64,000 bases of DNA from Plantago major (lineage: Eukaryota; Streptophyta; Magnoliopsida; Lamiales; Plantaginaceae). Numbering within the stretch: the first letter of the stretch is position 1; every line of letters starts with the position of its first letter. Below are positions 47,590 to 60,199 of this stretch, piece by piece. A program made the translations under genes and the position numbers. Where the stretch lies: NCBI GenBank assembly GCA_026545765.1, contig CM048841.1:103823542-103887541 (forward strand), read 5' to 3'. The notes under the pieces were generated by a model that saw only the letters and a program-made list of their open reading frames with translations, was not told the DNA's origin and did no database searches.

Positions 47590-47725
47590 TTCTTGAAAGA
47601 ATAAAGAAAAAAGGAAAAATTGAGAAAAAGATGATTCCTTTTTCACTCTTTCTTTCTTGCTTTCTTAAACTGTAAGCAATAGAGTGGCTATTCAATTATA
47701 TTTTCTGTAGTTTATGTGTACAAGT

Positions 47726-47733
47726 ATTATATA
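47726..47733 (-). promoter_or_regulatory. Candidate TATA box of the aspartic protease gene
   Basis: The minus strand reads TATATAAT about 140 bp upstream of the chosen start codon. A GA/CT-rich stretch (47815-47885) lies just upstream on the minus strand, as in many plant promoters. Confidence 0.45.
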
Positions 47734-48005
47734 TGGGGCTTAATTGTGTGGGTGTATGAGTCAATGGCGTGTGTGATAATTTGGGAAGAGTCGCAGAAAG
47801 TGGGAGAGTTGAAGGAGATGAAGAAGAAGAAGAAGAAAACAGGCGATAACTGAAATTTGATTTGGAAGAAAGAGAGAGAGAGAGACCGTGTGGATTAGAG
47901 TTCGTGTATTTATATGTTGTTTGTACTCTACGGATTGTCGGTTTTTTATATTTACTTTCATTTGCACGCTTTAGGAAGTTGTATTTTCTCGATGGTAAAT
48001 CATTC

Positions 48006-48121
48006 GGAGTGTTTGGTTCTGCGTTGATTGAGTTTTGATTCAAATGAGTTTTGTAAAAACTCAATCGCATTAAAACTCATTTGAATCAAAAACTCAATTC
48101 AAACGTATAACCAAACACTCC
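48006..48121. mobile_element. Foldback MITE, Tourist-like ends
   Basis: The ends read GGAGTGTTTGGTT and AACCAAACACTCC. The whole segment folds as a hairpin (GATTCAAATGAGTTTT pairs with AAAACTCATTTGAATC). I found no clear target duplication. The GGNNTGTTTGGTT type of end is common for PIF/Harbinger MITEs. Confidence 0.65.
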
Positions 48122-51100
48122 ACTTGTATTTGTTCATTATTTTACTTAATCAATGTGATTTTTTTATACCTACCGTAATATTTTCTTTGTTGTTCATACA
48201 TCTCTACACAATTTCTTCTATACTAGGGGGTAATACCTTGCGCATTCACTAAAGACAAGATTGAAAATGGGGGATGGATTACACACACAATCCAGCCTTT
48301 TTTTTTACTATTAGCAACAAAATATTAAATACAATTAAACATGTGTCTTTATATGATAGCTCGCCTTGATGCTTTATTTGTCGTTATGGAAATGAAATAT
48401 GCCGAAAGAGTCATTCTCATTGATCGGAATTGATGTCGGGAATGACTGACAATGCTCCTATCTCTTGAAAAAAATAATTATGCACCTTACAAAAAGCATA
48501 GATATAATGTTGTTTTCATGGAATGTTCATACTAAGATACACCAAATAGGAATAATCCATATGACAATATATATATCACACACATACAACTATATATAAA
48601 CTCGAATGACCTTTTTAATAGTTTCAGAATATTTTTTTCATGATGTGTATATTTGGCCGCTACCTCACCAATTATATTATCTGAGTAATTTCATAATATT
48701 TCACTAACATAATATTGTTATTATTTTAATAATTTTTTTTTTTTTTTTTGGTCCTGAATCTGAATAAGGTGATAATAATTGATCCCATATCGTTGTAGTA
48801 TGAATTCTTAAGGTTTAAGTAAAGTCTCAATTTCAGAGGGAAGGACAATGAAGATTAAAATATGATAATGTTTAGTCTGAAAAGGCTAGATAAATCATAT
48901 AAATAGCGGATAAAGAAACCCAAAGGAAAGGGTAATAGAGAAAGTAAGAGAGTAGTTCATGCTTGGACATTGGACAATTGATGTACACTAGTATAAATCA
49001 ACTTTTGTAAACATAATCATGTTTTAAATTACGAGGAAAAGTCACATCCCAACTATGAAATTGTATGCCGCACACGTGTAATTGATACTGCGAGCTTAAT
49101 TTTACTTTTAATTAAACCAACGAGAATTTATAAATAACGGACTGATTGACACAAAAATTTAATTGAGTGAATTTTAATTAAATTATAACTGATATATAGT
49201 AATTAAGTTTTAATTGAGTTACAAAAATTTGTATTTGATATAGAGTTAAAAAAATTGTAGGTTTTATAAGTAAAAGTTTTAGTTGAGGTATGTTTGTAGT
49301 CCCCTCTCAATTAAATTTGTAAATTGTAGAGGTGCATTAAAATTCTTAGACAAACACATAAAGTTAGGAGACTCAATTAAAATGGACTCTTAATTCCGAT
49401 CCAAACCGCCTATGAGCATTTTACCATACATCTTCGACCATCATATATTATACATATATCTAGAACAGAAGATGACCTTCTGAGATAAGAAGGATCAATG
49501 TTTCAATGTCAAGAAACGTGCAATTTTATCTACTACTAATCCAACAAAATCGTACAAAAGAGCATTATCTATAATCTATAGCATATAAAATGCATGAGTT
49601 TAAATTAATCACTACATTTGAAGTTCAATTTCTTGTCTTATTTTCTGCCAACTACGGGAAAAGCTACGTACTGACATTAGAAGGGAAACTTCTTGGAATA
49701 TTACGTTGTTAAATAGACAAAGTACATTTCATCATTCTTTATTTTCTCACATCTCTTTTTTTATTTGTATGTATGTATCATTTTGTTTCTTTTTTGCTCT
49801 AGCAATAATAGTATAATGGATTAATGGGTCACCCTTTTTCTCTAAACAATAATAATAGCATGTGTCCACTAATGCTCAGTCTAAAGTCTTTTCTATTGTT
49901 ATTTGTTTGCAAAAAGAATCATTGTGACTTGTGAGGGAATTAAACGGAAAAACAAAATTTGATAATAGGAATGCAAATAGTTATACTGGTCCTTACCTTA
50001 AATTTTCACGAGACATTACTTTTAAGCTATTGTAAAATATTTAACAAAATTAGATAATGAAAATTTGGAAAGTAAATTTTCATAATAAAATTTTATTAAA
50101 CATTTTATAATTATCGTATAAGATTAATCAGTAGTCAAAGTTTATTTTCTTTTTAAGTTTAATGCATTAGTAGAAAATTACATAGTCCTATGTGCAACTA
50201 ATGGTTCTTAAAATCTATGCTTTATAGTTAAAATTGAAACTGATTGATCGGAGTGATTATTTTTCACGGAGCAAGAATACTCCTATACCACCAAGTTAAG
50301 AGACCAGGGTCCATGTCTTCTAATTTGGTTAAAAGTTGACCCCTGCAATAGCCATAGATATAGAAAAGCTAAGATACTCACATAATTTGTGCATTGCTTT
50401 TTCAGATTCTAAAGCATACTACATACCACGAAACTTCTTCCAGTATACCAATTGATTTATTTTGCGTTCTGACTGCTTCCTTTAGCCACATTTTGAGCCA
50501 AGTCATGATGAGTGAGTGCTTCAATTATTTCAAAGTTTCTCACTTTGTTCACATCTATTCTTTTCTATAAAACTTGCCTGAGATTATGACATCAAATGCA
50601 AGTGGATTTGCTCTCTATCAAAATAAGCAATCAACTAAATTGTCTGTTCTCTCTAATAAAAGTATCATATAATGGAGTGTTTGCAATTACAGGAATAAAT
50701 TAACAACATATTATATTGTTTCTAAGTGCGTGTTACAATTTCTATCCAGATACTATTAGAAAGAAGACTTATTCTGTTAAGATGGATGATTAGACATTTT
50801 GTACTAATTTAGAGTGGTAAAAGATGCCGATCTTTACGTGAATCTTTTGAGATACTTTAAGAGCACCAAAAAGATGTGAACTGAAACTGATGTAAGAATT
50901 CTAGTGAAACAAAACAAACAGTATAGGATCTGTTTCTTCCCCACTAAGATAACATACGGCCTTTTTTAATTTCTTCTTGAAATCTTAGTGTATCACAAAA
51001 GTACTTATTCCTCCTTGCTAGATACCGAATAGTGATATTCACACAATCAGACATGTTTATGAGATTGCTTAATCACTCTTATTTCAAGTGATAAAAATGG

Positions 51101-52262
51101 ATTCATCCAAAGGATAAAGGATAATGTTTTGAATGAGTTGGATAGTATATAGAAGTAGGTGATCAGTGCAATTTTGAACAGAGTGTTAGCACACCCCACA
51201 ATGACAAAAAAATGGATGGAACACACAAGAAATAGTGTTTGACAACCAATAAGAAAAAGAGACATGGAAAATGACAGTTTTAATTCAGTTATTTGAATAA
51301 TATGGATTCTGTATGTCCACAAAGGATTTGTTGTCAAAGTTATTAGACCAGTGGAAGGCTAATGACTCGTCGTCGGTTGATGACGGTGTGCTATGATGAG
51401 ATTCTGCTGCATTGCACGATGCGTCGTCACGTCGTCATGAAATTAAATTTTTTCGCTTGAGAGCCCGCGTCGTGTAATATGATTCTGCTACCACTTGATT
51501 CTGCTGCCACTTGGGCTCTGATGGCGCGCCGTCAGGCCTGCACATGCCGAGGCATGGTGACGGGCTGCAATGCGGCCCTCTCATAGCCGTCGTGGGAATC
51601 AATTATACATTTATTACCCTCCGAGGGTATTCCCCTGTCATTTTTGCCAAACGCAGTTCCATTAGTCAATTTCCCACTTGTATACTCCAAATTAAAGGAT
51701 TCGAGGATCATAATATGACAACAAATGCATTTCATATACAAGTAATATCCATTCATTTTCCTTACTGCGGATCATGTTGTAGTGTACAATACAACATATA
51801 TAATGCATATTGCAAACAACATACTATATCTCAATTCTCGAGGTCGACTCGAGTTGTAATCGAGTTCGAACTTGGGTCAGCGAACCAAGCTATTTTTCAA
51901 GTTTGGATGGATCATAACAATTAAACTCGAGCCGGGACTCATTTTTTTCAAGTTTTAATCGAACCCAAGCTCATTACATGAGAATATATATATAAAAATA
52001 TTTTAATACTACATGTTTACGGTGCATAATTGATCATGTTAGACTCGATTTAATAACAAAACAAGCACCATGTTAGACTCCAGTGTGCCGCGTAATATCT
52101 GCAAGATCACCTCAATGTTCACCTGGGGATCTCAAAAAATGTAGAGTAGTTGAACAAAATCCATTGAAAAGTCAAACGTGTTTTGCAACATTCAATACAG
52201 ATAATGGTTACGTATACATTCTTGCTAAATGGTACTAGTATCAATCACACAAATGAATATTA
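48122..52262. other. Long intergenic region, no gene recognised
   Basis: About 4.1 kb of AT-rich sequence. A less AT-rich patch at 51360-51600 has many CGTCGTC and GATTCTGCTGCCACTTG words. Around 51840-51975 short inverted words based on CTCGAG and GAACCCAAGCTC recur, as in hAT MITEs. Neither patch gives a convincing protein. No RNA gene was seen. Confidence 0.45.
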
Positions 52263-52264
52263 TA

Positions 52265-52515
52265 CTCCCTCCGTCCGGCAGAACTTCATACATTTGTCAT
52301 TTTTAACCGTCCCACAGAACTTCATACATTACCAAAAAAGGAAGCTACCCCACACCAAACAAATAATAAACAATATCAACTTTACACTCAAATTACACAT
52401 TTTACCACTAAAAGTACACTTTTTTCCACATTTTCTATATTTTATCGTTACTTTAACTTTTCGTATAAAACTGCGCGCTAACCCTAATGTATGAAGTTCT
52501 TCGGGACGGAGGGAG
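52265..52515. mobile_element. Complete Stowaway-like MITE (GAACTTCATACATT family)
   Basis: The ends read CTCCCTCCGTCC and GGACGGAGGGAG, with TA duplications at 52263-52264 and 52516-52517. Inner words GAACTTCATACATT and AATGTATGAAGTTC also pair. At 251 bp it is the best-preserved copy and serves as reference for those at 6293, 22031 and 30490. Confidence 0.93.
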
Positions 52516-52517
52516 TA

Positions 52518-53892
52518 CTACTTTACTAGTATAGACTAGAGTATTACATTACATTAAAATAATTACAGAACCTTCTTTACGTTGTTGGATATTTCAACGA
52601 AAGTATACTAGGGGAGGCAAAAACTTGCAAGTTGCAGGTCACACGCTTCTTCGCTCAGTTAATTATAGTTATAAATACTGATAATTTCAGCTACTGTGGC
52701 CACAAGTCTATGGGACCAAATCTTACTCTCTCTTTGGTCGGTACAAAGGTCAAATTCTAACTTCCTAAGCAACCAACTGCCTAACAACATTTGGTTACTT
52801 CTAAGTTTTAATAATACAACTTGATAAATGCATCTGAAAGTGTTATATCTGATGTGTAAGTGTAACCAACAACTCCACTCAGACTACGTGCTTCGTTCGA
52901 CTGGCTTTTCGCATGACTAGGACTGCAGGAAGAGTCTAAGGTAATCCAAGTCCCTCTAATCCTATGGCTACATATGAATCTTATCTATCACCATTCACCA
53001 GAGTTCCTAAACTATGTGGAATACCTGAATAGAGTTTCACCAATTCACGAAGCCCGTAAATAAATTATCAAACCCCAGTGCCAGACATGATAGAGAGTGA
53101 TTGGACCGGTTAGTTAATTTAAGGAACAAACATATACGCCAAAACTGCACAACAACTCAAACACCTAATGTGGCAAGGCGCACAGCTTGGCATGCTCAAT
53201 ACTTTCAAAGTTCAGGCACTTGCATATGAATGAATGATTGCATAGACTGAACACTCTACATTTGAGGCCCAACGAAACCGGGTAACAGATATGATCATAT
53301 AAAACCAATAATTATCTTCAAAAGTCAAGGATCACAATAGCGCCAGGTAAACAGCTTAACATATTCACTCCTTTTCAATTTATTCAGCCATTAGGAGAGT
53401 AAAAGATGCAGACCATACTACCAAAATGTGACTGTAACTACAAGCAATAAATGATGCGACATAGCACAGAAGTAGAAACTTTGACAAATACTATGGCACT
53501 AACAAAGAAATGGAAATAAAGGGTGAAATCTGTAACAAGAATAAGGAACAAGATGCAAGCTCTAACTACACAATACATGACAGAATGTGTATGCACATAA
53601 TACTGCATAAGACCTGTGGTGAAGGTACGAGTTCCAACAAAGTGTGATGTGTATGATAAAAATGGAAATTCAACTGCTTCCACTATAATATGGTCTATCT
53701 GCGACGACACAGCCTTGGACAACGAAGAGAGCATAGCTAGTTAGTAACTAAACTAGAACAATGGACTTGGTTAACAAAATTGCATCTGCTAGACTCTTCC
53801 TTAATGCTATAACTGACTAGAAAGCAGTCTTTTGTACCTGAAAATTTTATAGCTATGTCCCAGCAGTATGGAGAGCATCATAAGGAACAGCA
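52518..53892. other. Intergenic and 3' flank of the MHF1 gene
   Basis: No coding content. The part from about 53400 to 53892 is less AT-rich and could include the 3' UTR of the minus-strand MHF1 gene. I could not place a transcript end. Confidence 0.4.
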
Positions 53893-54303
53893 TTATGGAT
53901 CCACAATATGGACAACATCAGATGGAGCAACTTTCTCGTCCTTCTTCAGGATCTTTTTCCTCTTTTTCTCAGATTGAGGTTCCTTTGCTTTCAGCTCATC
54001 TCTGAAGGACCTCAGCGAGTCAGACAAATGGCCATTACGATGCGCACATAGTATGACATCTTCCATGTTCACTGACTTGCGCCCAGCATGCTGTGCGAAC
54101 AATTCAAGGTCTTTGGCTAACTGCTGAGCATATTTGAAAGCCATATCAGAAACGCAGGATATAATCGGCTGAGAGACTTCCATCCCATTTTGCTTCGCTT
54201 CAGCTTCGGCAATGGAGATCGTGCAGAGTCGGAATCGATCTCTCAACAGCTCGTTCACCGACTCGTCTTCCTCCTCATCCCTTCTCTCGGTGTCACTTGC
54301 CAT
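53893..54303 (-). CDS. MHF1: Histone-fold protein MHF1 (CENP-S), 136 aa
   Basis: MHF1 pairs with MHF2 (CENP-X) in the nucleus. The dimer supports the FANCM helicase in DNA repair and crossover control, and in animals it is also part of the CENP-T complex. The frame is intact from ATG (54303) to TAA (53893-53895). Residues 5-16 are acidic. The histone fold spans about 18-100, with words NELLRDRFRL, ISIAEAEAKQNGMEV, MAFKYAQQLAKDLELFAQHA and RKSVNMEDVILCAHRN. The tail is Lys/Arg-rich (KKRKKILKKDEK). Length and words match the plant MHF1 family from memory. The coding region needs no intron. A likely intron in the 5' UTR is listed separately. Its neighbours have no evident functional link. Confidence 0.92.
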   Translation of the reverse strand: MASDTERRDEEEDESVNELLRDRFRLCTISIAEAEAKQNGMEVSQPIISCVSDMAFKYAQQLAKDLELFAQHAGRKSVNMEDVILCAHRNGHLSDSLRSFRDELKAKEPQSEKKRKKILKKDEKVAPSDVVHIVDP

Positions 54304-54315
54304 TTTCTCTCTTTC

Positions 54316-54657
54316 CTATGCCTTTCACATATCATAGAAAGTTAACAAACAAGCTTAATTCGACGAAAACTGATATCAAACACATAACACACCTCACAAT
54401 GTATCCAAGCATGAACACATTACACAAACCCTTATCCAAATCTACTTGTTTGTACCAAAAATCATTCCAAAGTAATCTAATCTTAAATTAAGAAACTCAC
54501 TTTATTAAATCGAAATTACAAAGCGAAAATAACAATGAGATAGGCCGATGTAATCCGTTTGATTTGAGCTACATGATCGATAAGGGAATAATGGAAATGA
54601 ACAGAAATCAGAAATTCTCAGTAAATTGACGAAATTAGATTCTGAGATGAACAATAC
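54316..54657 (-). other. Probable 5' UTR intron of the MHF1 gene
   Basis: On the minus strand a donor AAG|GTATTG at 54657 and an acceptor GCATAG at 54316 bracket AT-rich sequence. The acceptor lies 13 bases before the start codon. The presumed first exon (about 54658-54780) is less AT-rich. Inferred from consensus only. Confidence 0.45.
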
Positions 54658-54984
54658 CTTGCTATGGAAGCGAATCCTGAGCAATTCTGAAACTTTGTAG
54701 AGGAAAAGTGTCGTGATTTTGCAGCTGGATTGTACGATTATGCACAGAAGAGAAAACCTAATCTCAAAATTAATAGAACTGTTTCAGAGAAGCTTAAAAT
54801 GGTGAATTATGCGTCGTCGTTTTGTGACGAACTGAGGATTCGCGGGAAAATTTTATTTTTCGTCTGCTAATTTTGACGTAGTTCAAATTTTAGCCTCACA
54901 GTTAGATTCCATTGTTAGCTTAGCCCAATGATTTTTCACGTTTTCATTTGGTTAGATTATATACTGTATTATTTATGAGTGTAC

Positions 54985-55590
54985 GGTTTCCTCTTTACTA
55001 CAACATGTTGTGTTGTAGTGATTCATTGTGATTTAAATGTTGTGCCACGTTTATTATATCTTGTATCGTATAATACACTCAAGCACCGTGAGGCACTTCA
55101 GCAAGCTGTAGGGTAGAAAAAACTGTTCAAAACACAAGTTATAAAACATGTAGCTAAGTATCAATCACATTATCACTTGTAAATGTGTAGCACTGGGTAT
55201 ATTTATGGTATGACTTTTCAAGACATCTAGGCCGTAAAGTCTAGCATACCTGATTATAAGAAGTATTCTTTGTGACGGAAGCCTTACAATAAGGTCTGAC
55301 ATACATGGTTTCCTCTTTATCACATCATGTTGCAGTGACTCCTGCTGTTTTAAGTGTTGTACAATTGAATGGATCTCTTTACTTGTATGACTTAGATGTC
55401 TCATATTTCTCGAAAAAGTGATTCGATTGATCCTTTCTCTTTTATCCAGCATTGCCCTCGTCTCGGGTTTAATGGTCGTTAGAGCCAGAAACCCTACACT
55501 CCGTCTTATTACCACGTGCATTATATGTTGCACTGTGCAAACACACCATGAGACAATGCAGTATCTTGTAGGGTAGAAAAGACTAAAGTG
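54985..55590. repeat. MITE-like repeat related to the 18593-18738 element
   Basis: The left-end word GGTTTCCTCTTTA occurs at 54987 and 55309. The right-end word TGTAGGGTAGAAAA occurs at about 55109 and 55569. These match the two ends of the foldback element at 18593-18738. The arrangement suggests two adjacent copies, or one element with repeated ends. No target duplication was found. The 189-codon minus-strand frame across it is not convincing. Confidence 0.5.
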
Positions 55591-55939
55591 ATAACACTTA
55601 CAATGCAATGACAAACGAGACAACGAACAGATAAAAGATCTCATATAATTTATTGCCTCAGAATCAAATAAGCAAGACAATGTTCCTTCAGAAGCATGAT
55701 CTGCTTTTACATTATTCTGCATCATATGCTTCAACCAAATTATCTAACTGCAAAACCAGGATTGTTCACCCATCCTTTAAGGAGATGAGACTGTGATGCT
55801 GTTATATCGATTTTTGAAGTGAAAAACACAGGTTTGTAAAACATGGATGTTACATTATCTCCTTTAAGCTCGACTGTACAGACATGATTTCTACTTCTTC
55901 CAGTAAATACTTGAGTATGGACTGGAACATTGGTTTTTG

Positions 55940-58824
55940 TTACTCATCCAGCAAAAGGGAGGTACAGGACATAAGCGAGGACAGTTCATCTGGTGTTGCT
56001 AACCCGAAACCTTGCCATCTTACTCTACCAAGTTTATCCAGCAAGAACATATGCCTGTGATTACATTCGCAGTGTATATGAAGTTAAAGAATTCGCAGTG
56101 TATATTTTGACGAAAATGAGAAAAAAAAAACACGGGGAGGGGAAGATGGTGAGGAAAAGGAGAGAGCTTTGTACCCAGTAAGCAGGTTTAAGATTTTCAG
56201 CTCCTTCCGAGTATAGTAATGATCACCAAACACATAACAGATTTGCCTCTGTAGAGGGTCCTTCTCTAGACCAGGAATGGGTTTCCTTGTGTTCTTAAGA
56301 AGCAGCTTCTTTATTGGACTGAGATTCAGTAACCAATTATCTACAAACGATAACTGCACCGGGGAAAACTATCATACATAGGATATAAAGTGATTTCATT
56401 TCTTGAATGTATAGAGATGAAAGCAAAATAGTACTTGGTAGCATCAAAGTGCTGCAGGTTGGCGAATAAATGAACCAGCCTCGTAAATGTAAGACGTTCA
56501 AATGTCATATGTAAATTTATGGAACAAATTTTAGGTTAGCCTCATAAATCATAACTATACTTCACCCGTTCACAAAAAAAAAGTATCATCTCTTATGGCT
56601 CTCTTCTCTACATATGACATGATGCATACATAGCAGGTTGGGTCCAAATTTTGAACAGCAAATGGTGTGAGAAGGAAATATCTTGACATCTTACACCAAC
56701 ACACATTCACACGGGCATGTGTGTAACAGCCAAATAAGATGGAATGGTATTAATCTAGAAGGTAACTGGCAAAAGATAAATATAAGCATTTTGAACTTTT
56801 CAATTGCAATGGATTATATAGCAATAATACAATTTATGTTTCTTAACACACTTCATAAAACTGCAAACATTCATAGACAGACGATGCTTTTAAATAACAG
56901 ACGTTTTCTCTAATGTTTACAATATTAAGTTGATTTGTACTGCCGTGTAACACAGAGCAAGTGGACAAATGAAAAACTTTCCAATGAAACATTTATTTCG
57001 TATAATAATGATGAATGCATATGATATGGTGACGTACCTCATATAACTGAACATCACTGTAGTTGCGGAAAGTATCAAGGAATGGTGAACTCCAAGAATC
57101 GACCATGTGCTGTCAAGATCATTTTGAGAAAGGTAAGAACATCACCTGTGGAGGTTTTTCAACTTTTGATAATATTGTGTTTTTGCACCTAGGAAAAGAT
57201 AGTAGTACACCAGGAATCAGAACAACTGTAACCCCTTTTTCTCTGTTTCAAGAGATCTTTCTCCACCAACTGAAAATTTCTGTTTCACTTGATAACAAAA
57301 CCATAAAACTAGATAGTATGTAAAACCATTAAATTAATTTATCAGTCTAGTTACCAAGTTCAGATATACGCTCAATCCAATTATAAAGATCACATGGACT
57401 TCAACAGACAAATTGCTGACCACAGTTTCATCTCCTAAAATAAAAGAAGCTTCAGCTTCTAATTTTGGGAAGCACAGTAAACTTCTTGACCTGTTCACGA
57501 GTATTGGCTGTCTACATATGCCATATGGTTACTGCATAGCAGCAATATACAAGCTACATACCCAAGCATGGTGGGGAAAAAAGAAGGGCACAACAATGAA
57601 ATGACTTGTACCATTTCCCTTCTCAGAAGACACCAGCTACCTCACAACTACGAGAAAATTACATTTCTGTTATTTAGACAAAATGTAACTCACATACACT
57701 TGTGGCAATTTTGTTTACACCGTGTTGCACATACTTTTGCTTTCTAGTTCAACACGCAGACAAAAGAACACTAAGAAACCGCTCAGTAAGGTCTTCCTAG
57801 TTCAACACACAGCTCAGCTACTACTACACTGTTCTTTTATAATTTATATTACTCCAATACTCAGAATAAAGGGTATGCTCTTGATTCTACACGGAAGCAT
57901 TTAATTTGCAAACTGCAAAAAGAAAAAAGAAAAAACGCTGCCAAACAATAGTATAAATAGTTTCCCACCTGTGAGGAGGCACGAAACGACAAACATAACA
58001 ACGAGGCCTTGGGGATGACTGAATTCGTCTCTTTCACATTACTCCCAGCAGCAGTTATTGGTAGCGTACGTGCAGAACCATCGGGGTAGATCACTTCAAC
58101 CGTAGGAAACTTAACAGCTACCGTTTCTGGGATTAGGACCTTGTTTGCCACTGCTATCTGCAAATTCCACTCTCAAATTACCATAAAACACGGAGTACAC
58201 TTTAAAGAGGTAAACCTCAGCATGTCCTTCTAAGAAAGGTAACAATTCAATATCACACCTTCCCTTTGTGATGCCTCATTTCCTTCATGTCGACGACTAG
58301 ACCCCGATTCATCTCATCTTTACTGTCATAAATTGCATTGAAACACTCAACCAGAGGAGCAAATTTCATAACACATCAACTCAATTTGAAGAAAATGCAC
58401 AAGGGTAGCTAATTAACTACAAACCAACTCACATCCGAGCTCGTTCTTGCTCGATTGCCTTCTTATTAGCCAGCTGCAATCATGTAGACAAGTTTCTTAA
58501 ATCACAACCAAATTCATGTAATTGCAAATATTGCCAATTGTTCAAAATCAAATTCACGCTGAATCAAAGATCCAAATCTAAATAGCTCATAAGCTACAAC
58601 CAGTACCAAGTTTATTAACTCAAAATCAAATCTTGAATATTAAATGTCAGTTGAGGATACATTTCGACCTGATAAAAGTCGAGGAAGTGACGACTGGGAG
58701 TCCATTGCGATGGATTGAGTAAAGGGATTGCAGGAAGGAGTTTTCCTTCTTCTCTTGAGCGTATATGAGTTGAAGCAGAGACATTTCTTGGTGATGCTGA
58801 AATCAGCTTCTTCAATCTCAACAT
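55940..58824 (-). CDS. ATP10: Mitochondrial ATP synthase assembly factor ATP10 (7 coding exons, 271 aa)
   Basis: ATP10 family proteins act at the mitochondrial inner membrane and help assemble subunit a (Atp6) into the F0 part of ATP synthase. Minus-strand coding exons: 58824-58669, 58473-58433, 58322-58259, 58157-57969, 57109-57038, 56353-56175, 56054-55940. They total 816 nt with no stop. The N-terminus (MLRLKKLISASPRNVSAS) is Arg/Lys/Ser-rich without acidic residues, as for a mitochondrial presequence. Later words are ANKKAIEQERAR, DEMNRGLVVDMKEMRHHKGK, SLLCLSFRASSQ, MVDSWSSPFLDTF, CYVFGDHYYTRKELKILNLL and FLLDKLGRVRWQGFG. The C-terminus reads SCTSLLLDE. All match the plant ATP10 family from memory. 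Intron 4 is the longest (about 860 bp). The gene is in the same direction as MHF1 and the protease. Confidence 0.92.
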
Positions 58825-59334
58825 GATTTCAATGAGGTTTTCTGTTTCTCAGTAAATGGTTCGAAATCATCGCTATTTCTCCAAATTCCGGGTATTGAAT
58901 TAACGGATCTGTCTCTGTTGAAGGCCCAATGCAAACTCGAATTCTGGCCCAATAATTCAGTTCAAAAACGTAACACGCCCGGTTATTTTGTGCGCCTCCA
59001 ATAGACCACGTAAATTTTTTCCTTTGACATATTTATGTAATTTAGACTAATGTAATGTGGTATTTATTTTACAAGACTTGTTCATTGTTGAATCACGCGA
59101 AATGTCCCTGGTGTGTTTAATTAAAATTTTCACAATGCTTATTAGATCTTTCTAGTACATTAGGATTGATGGCAAAATTTTAGATGAAATTTAAAATAAA
59201 GATACAATATGAAAATATGAAAACGTGGTAGGGGGTATACTTTTTGTTGGCTAATGTTGTAATATAAATGTATAAGTAAACATTTTTATTATTTTTTCAA
59301 TTGTTTTGTTTGGAGAACTTTTTTTCTATTAATA
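58825..59334. other. Upstream flank of the ATP10 gene
   Basis: No coding content. The sequence includes the minus-strand promoter side of ATP10, but no clear TATA box was placed. Confidence 0.4.
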
Positions 59335-60199
59335 TATGAATTTCAGATAATTACAAAATCCACCCCTCCAAGATGACCACTTTGCAGATTCATACTCGCA
59401 GTTTGAACAATTACAAAACCCTCCTCTACGATTCAAAAGTGGTTACATATACAACTATTGGTCAACGCCAGAGTTGATGTCATCTCGTCTCTTGGCCGGA
59501 ACACACGCCAATTGATGACATGGACTGCCATGTCATTAATTCCTCCTTTATTAATTAATTTTGACTGGGTTTGTTTGTAATTGATTTAAAAAGTAATTTT
59601 TGATGTTAGTTAGTTGGCCAAACAAATAAAAATAACTTATTCTCTATTTCTATACTTTACATATCTGATATTTATGTTTTATAATTCACAAAATTGACCA
59701 AAAAATTTAACAAAAACACCCATAAAAATTATTTTGTTAGATTAATTCAAACATTATTACAATACAATCCTCCAATAATATCATATTCTCAATATAGAAA
59801 CCCAAAAACAATTAAACATCACAAAGAAAAAGAAAAAAGAAAATTGAATCTCCATTGAAGTCCCATTTCAAAACCTTGAAATGGATCTTCAATGGAGACC
59901 CACCTTGAAATTGAATCTCCATTGAAGACCCATTTCAAAAGCTCCAACCTTGAAATGGGACTTCAATGGAGACCCACCTAAGCTCCAATTGGGACAGCCC
60001 TAATCGGAGCACTAAGCAGCTCCGGCGAGAGCTCAATTTGAGCTCTCGTCGGAGCTCAATTTGTTCCGTAATTCTTGTGATAGTGGTGGTTAGACGAAGG
60101 TGGTGATGGTCGTTATGGACCGGAGGGGATGGTGGTTGTTATTGGGTGGTGGAGCTAGGTTGTTTAAGTGTTGAAGAAGAAGGGATGGAGGAAGAAGAA

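Noticed and set aside
51360..51924. GC-richer patch with a 137-codon frame, considered as a gene fragment
   Set aside because: The frame has no family motif, and the patch is rich in short repeated words (CGTCGTC, GATTCTGCTGCCACTTG), more like a repeat than an exon.
55165..55734. 189-codon minus-strand frame
   Set aside because: It lies across the MITE-like repeat at 54985-55590, has no recognisable motif, and sits just outside the ATP10 gene, which is fully accounted for by seven exons.
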